DNA of 64,000 nucleotides, from assembly GCF_014529935.1 (NCBI RefSeq), contig NZ_JACVFC010000001.1, positions 2,666,001 through 2,730,000 on the forward strand, given 5' to 3'. Position 1 is the first letter of the stretch, and every line of letters starts with the position of its first letter. Made by a program: the position numbers and the translations under genes. This DNA comes from Chitinophaga qingshengii. Lineage in GTDB: Bacteria; Bacteroidota; Bacteroidia; Chitinophagales; Chitinophagaceae. Of this stretch, positions 1-7,986 are shown in pieces. A model generated the notes under the pieces. The model was given only the letters and a program-made list of their open reading frames with translations, had not been told where the DNA came from and did not search any database.

Positions 1-262
<262 letters not shown>

Positions 263-280
263 TTCAATAACACATTTCAT

Positions 281-317
281 AAAAAAAGACCGAAGCAATG
301 CTTCGGTCTTTTCGTTT
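281..317 (+). terminator. Rho-independent terminator of guaB (possibly bidirectional)
   Basis: The arms agaccgaagc (287-296) and gcttcggtct (300-309) pair perfectly around a 3-nt loop. A T-rich run follows (310-317) and an A run precedes (281-286). It lies between convergent guaB and the SusD-like gene, so it could stop transcription from both sides. Confidence 0.85.
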
Positions 318-334
318 ATACGATAACGTTATTA

Positions 335-1735
335 TCATTTTGTATCCCACCAAACGCGATCGGCTGTAGTAGCACTTTGCTCTGGTTGCGGATTGGCCAG
401 CAGTTCATTGGAAGGATAAGGCCATCTTCTCGGGAAGCCGGTTCCAAACATATTCTGCGGCAGCTGTAATACCGGGAACCCGGTACGTCTCCAGTCGTTA
501 TAGGTTTCGATAGACAGGAAACCAGCCACATATTTTTCGTAGATGATCTGCTGCAGCGCATTGGTAGCAGTGAGTGCAGGGCGGCTGTTGATGTAGGCCT
601 GTGCATCTGCCGCAGCTACTTTCAGCATGTCCATATGAGCCTTGATAGCAGCCTGGTAGATAGGTTGCGCTGCAGCTGCACCAGATTTATAGAAAGTAGC
701 CTCTGCTTTGATAGATAATGCTTCTGAATAGGTAGCCAGGTACAAAGAAGCGTTATCAGCCGCATAGAAGCTGTCAACTTTTGACAGTGCATCCGGATCG
801 GGAACAGGTGTAGCGCCCGGTACGCGGCCGGTGTAACCACCATCCACATCTTTGGTAGCAATAATCGGCAAACGGGGATCATTGTTACCCTGCAGGAAGT
901 CGATGAATGTTTTATTCATCACCACTCCACCGGCGCCTGGTTCTGTATTTTTAAACCAGGGGCTTTCTTTTTTTGCACCGCCGGCATAGGCTACCAGCGC
1001 ATTGTCGCTGTTATCTCCGAAAGCATTCGCCAATGCAGCCAATGCCAGGTCTGCCTGGGCAGCGGCCGTATGACCCGGTGCTTTGGTCAAACGCAGATAA
1101 AAACGGGCTTTCAGCATATAAGCGAACTTTTTCCATTTGCTCATATCCCCCTGAAAGATCAAATCGTCTGTACCAGGTGCAATCGCGCTTTTGGGCTGGC
1201 TGGCGAAATAAATGGCACTATCCAGTGTAGTCTGTAATGATGCATAGATGGATTCCTGGCTATCGTATTTGGGGCGGATGATTTCCGGCAACTTCATAGC
1301 ATCAGTATTCGGTACACTACCCCATAAATCGGTTGCTATTGCCAGGTTAAACGCATACAGCGTTTTACCAATGGCCATATATTCGTTATGTCCCGCTGCC
1401 CTGGCCTTGTTCATCATCAACCGCAGGTTATTAAGAATGTTCGGATAAATGAAAAAGGTCCAGGTATTATCCACATCCACCGGGAAAATTTTGAAAGTTT
1501 CCTGACCAGGGGATGGCTGATTTTGCGACAACTGTTGCATCCAATAGGCGGCGTTGGTACCATTGAAACCTCCCACTACCTGTGTGGAAACAGTGATTTC
1601 CACCGGTGGCAGGATCAATTTTTCTCCCACATCCATGGGACTATTAGGATTATCATTGACATCCAGGAATTTTTTACACCCGCTACCCAACAGCACGGCA
1701 CCTAAAAATACGGTGGCTATATATAGTCTTTTCAT
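335..1735 (-). CDS. SusD/RagB-like outer-membrane lipoprotein (SusD-like_2 type)
   Basis: A 466-residue surface lipoprotein that would cap the SusC-like pore encoded just upstream and capture an oligosaccharide or other nutrient. A type II signal peptide ends in LGSGC, with the lipidated Cys at residue 20, followed by KKFLDVNDNPNSP, the usual start of SusD proteins. The DLWGSVPNTDA and DMSKWKKFAYMLKARFYLRL segments are typical of the SusD-like_2 branch, whose TPR-like helices pack on the barrel. It starts 23 bp after the stop of the SusC-like gene, so the two form an operon. No glycoside hydrolase or sigma/anti-sigma pair lies beside it, so the substrate cannot be inferred. Confidence 0.93.
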   Translation of the reverse strand: MKRLYIATVFLGAVLLGSGCKKFLDVNDNPNSPMDVGEKLILPPVEITVSTQVVGGFNGTNAAYWMQQLSQNQPSPGQETFKIFPVDVDNTWTFFIYPNILNNLRLMMNKARAAGHNEYMAIGKTLYAFNLAIATDLWGSVPNTDAMKLPEIIRPKYDSQESIYASLQTTLDSAIYFASQPKSAIAPGTDDLIFQGDMSKWKKFAYMLKARFYLRLTKAPGHTAAAQADLALAALANAFGDNSDNALVAYAGGAKKESPWFKNTEPGAGGVVMNKTFIDFLQGNNDPRLPIIATKDVDGGYTGRVPGATPVPDPDALSKVDSFYAADNASLYLATYSEALSIKAEATFYKSGAAAAQPIYQAAIKAHMDMLKVAAADAQAYINSRPALTATNALQQIIYEKYVAGFLSIETYNDWRRTGFPVLQLPQNMFGTGFPRRWPYPSNELLANPQPEQSATTADRVWWDTK

Positions 1736-1758
1736 GATTGTTGTTGCTTTTAATACTA

Positions 1759-4700
1759 CTAAAAGGTTGCTTTTAAACCGATGATGATAGTGTGGTTGGA
1801 AGGCGCCATGAAGTTGGCAAATCCCTGACCGTTACCGCTACCATTCAGGCTTACTTCCGGATCTGATCCGGTATAGTTCTTATGCAGGATAAAGTTGGTA
1901 CCTGTTACGTTTAAGGCGAGTGACTTAAAGGCTGTTCCTTTCAGGAAAGCGCCGAAATTGTAGCTCAGTGATACCTGTCTCAATTTCAGGAAAGAACCAT
2001 CTTCGATAGAGCTTTCATCCACAGAGGAATAGAGATTGGTATAGTAGCTTTGATCGAGCGGTACCGCCGTTGTATTTGGCTTTTTGGAGCTTTCTATGAT
2101 GCCTGGGAAAACATAGGAAGTACCACGGTTTTCAGTAACCTTAGGTGTACCATAGAACAACAGGTAGTGGTTGTCCAGGTTGAGGATATCGCCACCATGT
2201 TTATGATCTAACACAAAAGAGAAAGTAAGCGCTTTCCAGGTGAAAGTACTGGTAATACCACCCAGCCATTTTGGTGTGACATAGCCGATAGGTGCGGTTC
2301 CGTCTGCTATTTGCGGATAACCGTCATCGTCGAGCAACAATTGGTTAGCATCATTACGTTTGAAGTGGGAACCCATGATCACACCATAAGCCTGATCTGC
2401 GAAGGCATAGATACCAGGCGTGGTGAAACCGGCCAGAAATATACTGTTGAGACCTGGCGCCAGTCTGGTAACCTTATTATCAATTTTGGTGAAGTTAACA
2501 CCGATATCCCAGTTGAAATTTTTGGATTTGATAGGTGTCACATTCAATACTACTTCCACACCTTTGTTACGCATATCACCCGCATTGATACTCATTGCCG
2601 GGTAGCCGGTGGCGCCTGAAATAGGCGTGGAGGTTGTCAGCAGGTCGGTACTTTTCCTGTCGAAATAGCTCACATCCAATCCTGCCCTATTCTGGAAAAA
2701 TTTAGTTTCCAATCCCACCTCAAACTCCTTCACACTTTCATTTCTAAGCGGGTTGGCGTAAGTAGTAGATTGCAGAAAGCCATTCTGGCCATTGTAGGGG
2801 AAAGTAATATTTCCGACAGTGGCTTTTTCATATGGCGTAGTTAACATATACGGACCTACGTTGTCGTTACCCACCGCAGAGTAGGACACTCTCACTTTAC
2901 CAAAGTTCATGATTTTGCTGTTAGACATACCCAGCGCCTCTGTAAAGACAAAACCACCACTTACAGAGCCATAAGGATAAAACTGTTTGTCTTTAGACAA
3001 TACGGAGCTGCCATCATAACGGCCAGTCACCGCCAATGTCAGCATTTTCCGCCATTCAACGTTGGCCTGTGCGTAGAAGCCTACTTTTCTGTTTCTGTAT
3101 AAGTGATAGGAAGAGCTTACAGCATTGGCATTGTCAGGCGTATACAGGCCGGGAACAGAAAGGCCCACACCTTCTGTGTAGCTATTGTTGTTGTAATTGA
3201 ACAGGATGTTATTACCCAGTACGATATCTGTGGTCCAGTCGTCGCCGAAGTTTTTCCTGGCTTGCACAATCAGGTCATGGTTGAACTGCTGGTATTGAAT
3301 ATCGCGTTTGTACATTCTTCCGTCAGGAGATGCAGAACCGATAATGCCCATATTCTCGTGATAGTCGGTATTGTTAACATACATATCTGCGCCAAATCTT
3401 TCCGTTACTGTTAACCAGGAGAGCGGAGAATAAGACAGATTGATCACAGGAATTATACGGTTGGTCCTGTCTCTCAAACCGGTGTTATCCACCAGCCAGT
3501 AAGGGTTATTACGGGCGGCGCGATATACCTGCTGTGTTCCATCTGCTTTGGTGGTTGGGAATGGGTTCCAGGAAATGGGTGCAGCGTAGATAGTCCACAA
3601 CGGGCTGGCCAGGCTGTTACCTTCCAACAGACGGTGGTTATCGGAGAGAATGTAGTTGAACTGCATGGTAAGGTGCAGGTTCTTCGCCAGTTCCGTACCA
3701 TATTTCGCAAACAGTGCATGCCTGGAGTAGTCGGTATTAGGCATGGTACCATTTGTTTTCAGGAAAGAGTAGGAAACCAGGTAATTGGACTTTTCGCCGA
3801 AGCCGCTTACAGACACGTTATTGTCGGTAGTATGGCCGGTGCGGAAAAAGTCTTTTACGTTATCTCTTTTAGGAACAGCCACACCATTTACTTTCAGGGT
3901 ATCCATTAATGGACCCCAGGAAGTAGAGCTCAGTTTACCGGCGTTACCATCTACATATTTTCCTCCGGTACCCTGTGCATATTTGCTTTGGAAGCTGGGC
4001 AGGATGGGATTTTCGAAGGAGTAGCTGGAGCTGACGGAAACCGTAGGTTTACCAGTGGAAGCGCCCATACCATTTTTAGTGGTGATGATGATAGCACCTT
4101 TAGCCGCAGCGGAGCCATAGAGGGCGGTAGCGGCGGAGCCTTTCAGTACGTTGATACTTTCGATGATATTGGGATCGATATCGGCAGCGCGGTTGGAAGT
4201 ACCACCACCACTGAGGGAGCCATCGGGGTTACCTGCTTCTCCGTTATCCATGGGGATACCGTCAATTACCACGAGCGCCTGGTTATCACCGGTGAGGGAG
4301 CTGTTACCACGGATCACGATCCTGGCAGAGCTACCGGGCATACCGCTGGAGTTGGTGATTTGTACGCCTGCTACTTTACCGGATAAAGCATTGACCAGGT
4401 TGTTTTGTTTGGCTTCCACGATAGAAGCGCCTTTTACTTCCTGGGTAGCGTAGGTAAGGGTGCGTTTGTCGCGTTTGATACCCAGCGCCGTTACCACCAG
4501 TTCATTGAGTGACTGGTTGCTGTTTTTCAGCGCTACGGTGAGCGCGTTGCTGCTGGCGTCTGTTACCACCGTTTGGTTGGCGTATCCTACAAAAGAGAAT
4601 ACGAGGGAAGCGCCTGTGGGTGCTTCGATTTTAAAGTTCCCGTCGGGTCCGGTGATGGTACCTTTAGTAGTACCTTTGATAACGATGTTTACTCCAGGCA

Positions 4701-4812
4701 AGGGAGAACCGTCTTTAGCGTCGGTTACTCTACCGGTAATGGTCCGTGTTTGAGCGTATGCCTGCAGCATACAAATGGTCACGAACAACCAAAGGAATAA
4801 TCCTTTCTTCAT
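1759..4812 (-). CDS. SusC/RagA-like TonB-dependent receptor
   Basis: A 1017-residue outer-membrane barrel that imports a substrate using TonB energy, paired with the SusD-like lipoprotein. The ATG at 4810-4812 is preferred over an in-frame TTG two codons upstream because it begins the signal peptide MKKGLFLWLFVTICMLQAYA. In order follow a carboxypeptidase-regulatory-like domain (TGRVTDAKDGSPLPGVNI), the signature VVTALGIKRDKRTLTYATQEV, a plug domain with NALSGKVAGVQI and RIVIRGNSSL, and a long barrel ending in the aromatic C-terminus KATF. There is no N-terminal anti-sigma-interacting domain, so control is unlikely to pass through a FecR/FecI pair. The substrate is unknown. Confidence 0.95.
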   Translation of the reverse strand: MKKGLFLWLFVTICMLQAYAQTRTITGRVTDAKDGSPLPGVNIVIKGTTKGTITGPDGNFKIEAPTGASLVFSFVGYANQTVVTDASSNALTVALKNSNQSLNELVVTALGIKRDKRTLTYATQEVKGASIVEAKQNNLVNALSGKVAGVQITNSSGMPGSSARIVIRGNSSLTGDNQALVVIDGIPMDNGEAGNPDGSLSGGGTSNRAADIDPNIIESINVLKGSAATALYGSAAAKGAIIITTKNGMGASTGKPTVSVSSSYSFENPILPSFQSKYAQGTGGKYVDGNAGKLSSTSWGPLMDTLKVNGVAVPKRDNVKDFFRTGHTTDNNVSVSGFGEKSNYLVSYSFLKTNGTMPNTDYSRHALFAKYGTELAKNLHLTMQFNYILSDNHRLLEGNSLASPLWTIYAAPISWNPFPTTKADGTQQVYRAARNNPYWLVDNTGLRDRTNRIIPVINLSYSPLSWLTVTERFGADMYVNNTDYHENMGIIGSASPDGRMYKRDIQYQQFNHDLIVQARKNFGDDWTTDIVLGNNILFNYNNNSYTEGVGLSVPGLYTPDNANAVSSSYHLYRNRKVGFYAQANVEWRKMLTLAVTGRYDGSSVLSKDKQFYPYGSVSGGFVFTEALGMSNSKIMNFGKVRVSYSAVGNDNVGPYMLTTPYEKATVGNITFPYNGQNGFLQSTTYANPLRNESVKEFEVGLETKFFQNRAGLDVSYFDRKSTDLLTTSTPISGATGYPAMSINAGDMRNKGVEVVLNVTPIKSKNFNWDIGVNFTKIDNKVTRLAPGLNSIFLAGFTTPGIYAFADQAYGVIMGSHFKRNDANQLLLDDDGYPQIADGTAPIGYVTPKWLGGITSTFTWKALTFSFVLDHKHGGDILNLDNHYLLFYGTPKVTENRGTSYVFPGIIESSKKPNTTAVPLDQSYYTNLYSSVDESSIEDGSFLKLRQVSLSYNFGAFLKGTAFKSLALNVTGTNFILHKNYTGSDPEVSLNGSGNGQGFANFMAPSNHTIIIGLKATF

Positions 4813-4871
4813 GAGCAATTTAGATTTTGTAGATGATACCTGTTGACAATGGCATAGCCATCTCTTAATTC

Positions 4872-4910
4872 GTATAGCCGTTTTGGTTATACCAACTAAA
4901 AGGTTTTAGT
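4872..4910. repeat. Adjacent inverted repeats upstream of the SusC-like gene
   Basis: gtatagcc (4872-4879) pairs with ggttatac (4885-4892), giving a wobble or one mismatch. Immediately after it, actaaaa (4895-4901) and ttttagt (4904-4910) are perfect arms around GG. They lie 60-100 bp before the receptor start codon. They could be an operator or hairpins in the mRNA leader; the sequence does not decide. Confidence 0.4.
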
Positions 4911-5532
4911 AGACAATAAAATTCTGTTCCGGGATATAGTGCCAGTTTTGGTGTGACAGTAATAATCCGGGATAATGTGACTGGTTAAGCGTTTAGCTTA
5001 GATGTTCAGATAATTTGGTCGCTGTTTTAGATTTAGATGATGTTTTTTAGAATTTAGATGATGCAAAAACCTTTTAAGCATAGCATGCCCATACCCATCC
5101 GGGAGGACTGGTGGCAACGCAGTTGCTTCACGAGTAAAGTAATTAAGCTGACCGGATAAAATCAGACGACCGGTCTGCGTCTTTTTGTGACAAATTGTAA
5201 CAAGTGCTTCTTCTTCGGTTGATCAGCCGCGTCGTGCAGCTAAAACTTTTCATCGTTCCTCTCTATGGCTCTTCAGTTGACTTTTTATAGCGCGATCCGG
5301 GTATCTCCCAACTTTCCGGTAGATTTCCCTCTATGTATCCTGGTATTGAATGATCTAAATTATGAAAAAATTGTTAAAATTTTCTAGTGCGAACATATAT
5401 GATTTTTCATAATTCATATCATAAGCTTATCAAGAACTTTTGGACAGATTTATCTTGTAGCTATAATAAATGTCCGTTTTAAAATTGGATTAAATCATTA
5501 AAATCTACTTAAAATAGCGTGGCCACATTGCT

Positions 5533-5540
5533 TATCTTCG
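5533..5540 (+). promoter_or_regulatory. Putative -7 promoter element of lnt
   Basis: TATCTTCG matches the Bacteroidota -7 consensus TAnnTTTG at seven of eight positions and lies 25 bp before the lnt ATG. No clear -33 TTTG is seen at the expected distance, so the call rests on one element. Confidence 0.35.
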
Positions 5541-5565
5541 CCCCTGTTTTGATTTATATCCGATC

Positions 5566-7179
5566 ATGAAATTATCCGCTTTCCTCTGCAGCATATTCAG
5601 CGGCCTGTTACTATGGCTGGCCTGGCCTACGATGCCCTTTACCCCGCTGGTTTTCATCGGTCTTACGCCGCTGTTATATCTCACTGAAAAAATACAACAC
5701 AGGGGAAAATATTTCGGATGGATATTTTTCTCTTTCCTGGTATGGAATGTAGGCAGTACCTGGTGGGTAGGTAACACCACCGTACCGGCGAGCGGCGTAT
5801 TCGCCAACAGCTTTAATGCCCTGCTGATGAGCATTCCCTGGCTGGCTTATAAAAACACCCGCCGCCGGCTACCTGAAACCATGTCCTATTTTGCCCTCAT
5901 CGTATATTGGTTAACGTTTGAACTGATCCATCAGACCTGGGAGCTCAGCTGGCCCTGGCTGGTACTGGGCAATGCTTTTGCCATGCGGCCCGGATGGATA
6001 CAATGGTACCAGTTCACCGGCGCCAGCGGCGGTACGCTCTGGGTACTGCTGGCCAATATCACCATCTACCAGGTATGGAAACGGTCACGGATACACGACT
6101 TCACCTGGGCGCAATTATTCCGCTCCGAAATATGGAAACCCGCGGCAGTCATTCTTTTACCACTGCTATGCTCGGTTTTTCTTCGCCCAACACCGGATGA
6201 TCCTGCACGGAAAATCGGCGTGGTAGTCGTACAACCGAACATCGACCCTTACGATGAGAAATTCACGCCCAGCTCTACGATGCAACAAATAGAGAAATTT
6301 ATCCGTCTCTCCGAATCACAGGCCGACAGCAATACCCGTTACATCGTATGGCCTGAAACCGCCCTGTTTCCCAACGGGGCCTGGGAACACCAGCTTAATT
6401 ATCAACCGGAGGTGCAAGCTATCCGGCGTATGCTGCAGCGTTTCCCCAAAGCCAGAGTAGTTACCGGCGCCGTTACCATGAAACAATACGGCAGCACCGG
6501 TGAGATACCCGCCAGTGCACGCCGGATGGAAGATGGCACCAGTTGGGAACCGTTTAACAGCGCCCTGCAGATCGACACCTCCCAAAACATTCAGGTGTAT
6601 CATAAATATGAACTGGTACCCGGTGTAGAACTCACTCCCTATGTGCGGTACCTCGCCTTCATGCAAACGCTGGCGCTCGACTTCGGCGGCATTACCGGTA
6701 GCTATGGCCGTACCCCCGGGGTAACTTTACTCACCAATCCGGCAGACAGTGTCAATATATTTCCTACTATCTGTTACGAATCCGTTTTCAGTGACTATGT
6801 GGCCGACGGCGTGAATCAGGGAGCCAGTCTCCTGATGGTGATCACCAACGACGGCTGGTGGGGCCATACAGACGGGCATCGCCAACACCTGCAATATGCC
6901 CGCATCCGCGCCATAGAAACCCGGAAATGGGTAGTCAGAAGTGCCAACACCGGTATTTCCGCTGTGATAGACCCGGCAGGCAACCTGGACCAACCCCAAC
7001 CCTACTGGCAGGAAGCGGCCTTTAAAGCGACTGTAACATCCAGACCGGAACAGACGTTTTATGTCAGAAATGGTGATCTTCTGTCCAAAGGAGCGGTAAT
7101 ATTTTGTATCTTGTTACTGGTACATGCTTTTATTTCACGATTCATTCCCGGCTTAAGACATGCGGAAAACAATTCATAA
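5566..7179 (+). CDS. lnt: Apolipoprotein N-acyltransferase
   Basis: A 537-residue inner-membrane enzyme that transfers an acyl chain from phospholipid to the N-terminal Cys of apolipoproteins, the last step of lipoprotein maturation. The N-terminal half (to about residue 215) is a run of hydrophobic membrane segments. The C-terminal half is a nitrilase-type domain beginning IGVVVVQPNIDP. The catalytic triad is visible: Glu264 in WPETAL, Lys347 in YHKYELVPGVE and Cys403 in TICYES, spaced much as in the E. coli enzyme. The next gene starts inside its last codons (20-bp overlap), so they are probably translationally coupled. The many lipoproteins in this window are its likely clients. Confidence 0.96.
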   Translation: MKLSAFLCSIFSGLLLWLAWPTMPFTPLVFIGLTPLLYLTEKIQHRGKYFGWIFFSFLVWNVGSTWWVGNTTVPASGVFANSFNALLMSIPWLAYKNTRRRLPETMSYFALIVYWLTFELIHQTWELSWPWLVLGNAFAMRPGWIQWYQFTGASGGTLWVLLANITIYQVWKRSRIHDFTWAQLFRSEIWKPAAVILLPLLCSVFLRPTPDDPARKIGVVVVQPNIDPYDEKFTPSSTMQQIEKFIRLSESQADSNTRYIVWPETALFPNGAWEHQLNYQPEVQAIRRMLQRFPKARVVTGAVTMKQYGSTGEIPASARRMEDGTSWEPFNSALQIDTSQNIQVYHKYELVPGVELTPYVRYLAFMQTLALDFGGITGSYGRTPGVTLLTNPADSVNIFPTICYESVFSDYVADGVNQGASLLMVITNDGWWGHTDGHRQHLQYARIRAIETRKWVVRSANTGISAVIDPAGNLDQPQPYWQEAAFKATVTSRPEQTFYVRNGDLLSKGAVIFCILLLVHAFISRFIPGLRHAENNS

Positions 7180-7951
7180 CGGAACCAGGCAATATGACGA
7201 TCAGGGTACAGGTCCGGTAGTGGTACTTATCCACGGGTTTGCCGAAAATGCCGCTATATGGGAAATACAACAGGCATACCTGAAAAGTAATTTCCGCATT
7301 ATTACACCTGATCTGCCGGGAGCAGCCAACGTACCATTAACATTGCCATTGACCATTGAGTCCATGGCCGATTACGTATATACGATCCTGTTAGCCGAAA
7401 ATATAGATAAAGCCACCGTCGTCGGTCACTCCATGGGCGGCTATGTTGCCCTCGCCCTGGCAGATAAACATCCGCAGCTGGTACAGGGACTGGGACTGTT
7501 CCATTCCACTGCCACTGCCGATACAGCAGAAAAAAAAGAAGCACGCCGGAAATCGATCCGGCTCATGGAACAATACGGTGCTGAAACATTCGCCCGGCAA
7601 ACACTGCCCAATATGTTCAGCCCCGCTTTTAAAACCGCACAGCCCGACCGGGTAGAGGCCTACGTGCAAATGGGGATGCAGTGCCCGGAAACAGCAATGG
7701 TAGCCTATTATGAGGCCATGATGGAAAGACCGGACCGCACCAGTGTGTTAAAAAACGTAACAATTCCCGTGCTGTTCATCATCGGAAAAGATGATGCAGC
7801 AGTACCGACAGACATCATATTGCCGCAAATAACCTTACCGCGCCTTAGCAGCATTCATATTTTTGATGAAGTAGGACATATGGGCATGTGGGAAATATAT
7901 GAAGCCGCGAATGTGATCTTACGGCAGTTTGTGGAGTTCTGTCAGCATTGA
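7160..7951 (+). CDS. Alpha/beta hydrolase
   Basis: A 263-residue cytoplasmic hydrolase of the alpha/beta fold with no signal peptide. The oxyanion motif LIHGFAEN is near the N-terminus. The nucleophile elbow is GHSMGG with Ser91, the acid is Asp211 or Asp212 in IGKDDAAVP, and the catalytic His is His240 in EVGHMGMWE. Order and spacing are complete, so it should be active, probably as an esterase or lipase on a small ester. The start overlaps the end of lnt by 20 bp, and the stop overlaps a TTG that could start the next gene. It resembles generic BioH-like esterases, but nothing here fixes the substrate. Confidence 0.9.
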   Translation: MRKTIHNGTRQYDDQGTGPVVVLIHGFAENAAIWEIQQAYLKSNFRIITPDLPGAANVPLTLPLTIESMADYVYTILLAENIDKATVVGHSMGGYVALALADKHPQLVQGLGLFHSTATADTAEKKEARRKSIRLMEQYGAETFARQTLPNMFSPAFKTAQPDRVEAYVQMGMQCPETAMVAYYEAMMERPDRTSVLKNVTIPVLFIIGKDDAAVPTDIILPQITLPRLSSIHIFDEVGHMGMWEIYEAANVILRQFVEFCQH

Positions 7952-7986
7952 CATTACTTTTTCACCACAACCAAAATCACCCTGTT

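Larger units (their letters stand above)
4813..5565. other. 753-bp divergent regulatory region between the SusC-like gene and lnt
   Basis: I see no convincing gene here. The part next to the SusC-like gene holds two adjacent short inverted repeats (4872-4892 and 4895-4910) and a near-tandem repeat ending in ATTTAGATGATG (5025-5042 and 5043-5063). Further on are a short GCAAC/GTTGC hairpin (5114-5126) and a 12-bp inverted repeat with a 33-nt spacer (5358-5369 and 5403-5414). The final 200 bp are AT-rich and lead into the lnt promoter. Probably both divergent promoters and a long 5' leader for the receptor lie here. Confidence 0.5.

Noticed and set aside
5150..5187. Terminator-like AGACG/CGTCT hairpin with T5, overlapping a GACCGG/CCGGTC pair
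   Set aside because: The stem is only 5 bp, the pairings compete with each other, and no gene ends there.
5361..5411. A 16-codon ORF (MKKLLKFSSANIYDFS) inside a 12-bp inverted repeat
   Set aside because: Too short, in AT-rich DNA, no terminator or family; likely chance.
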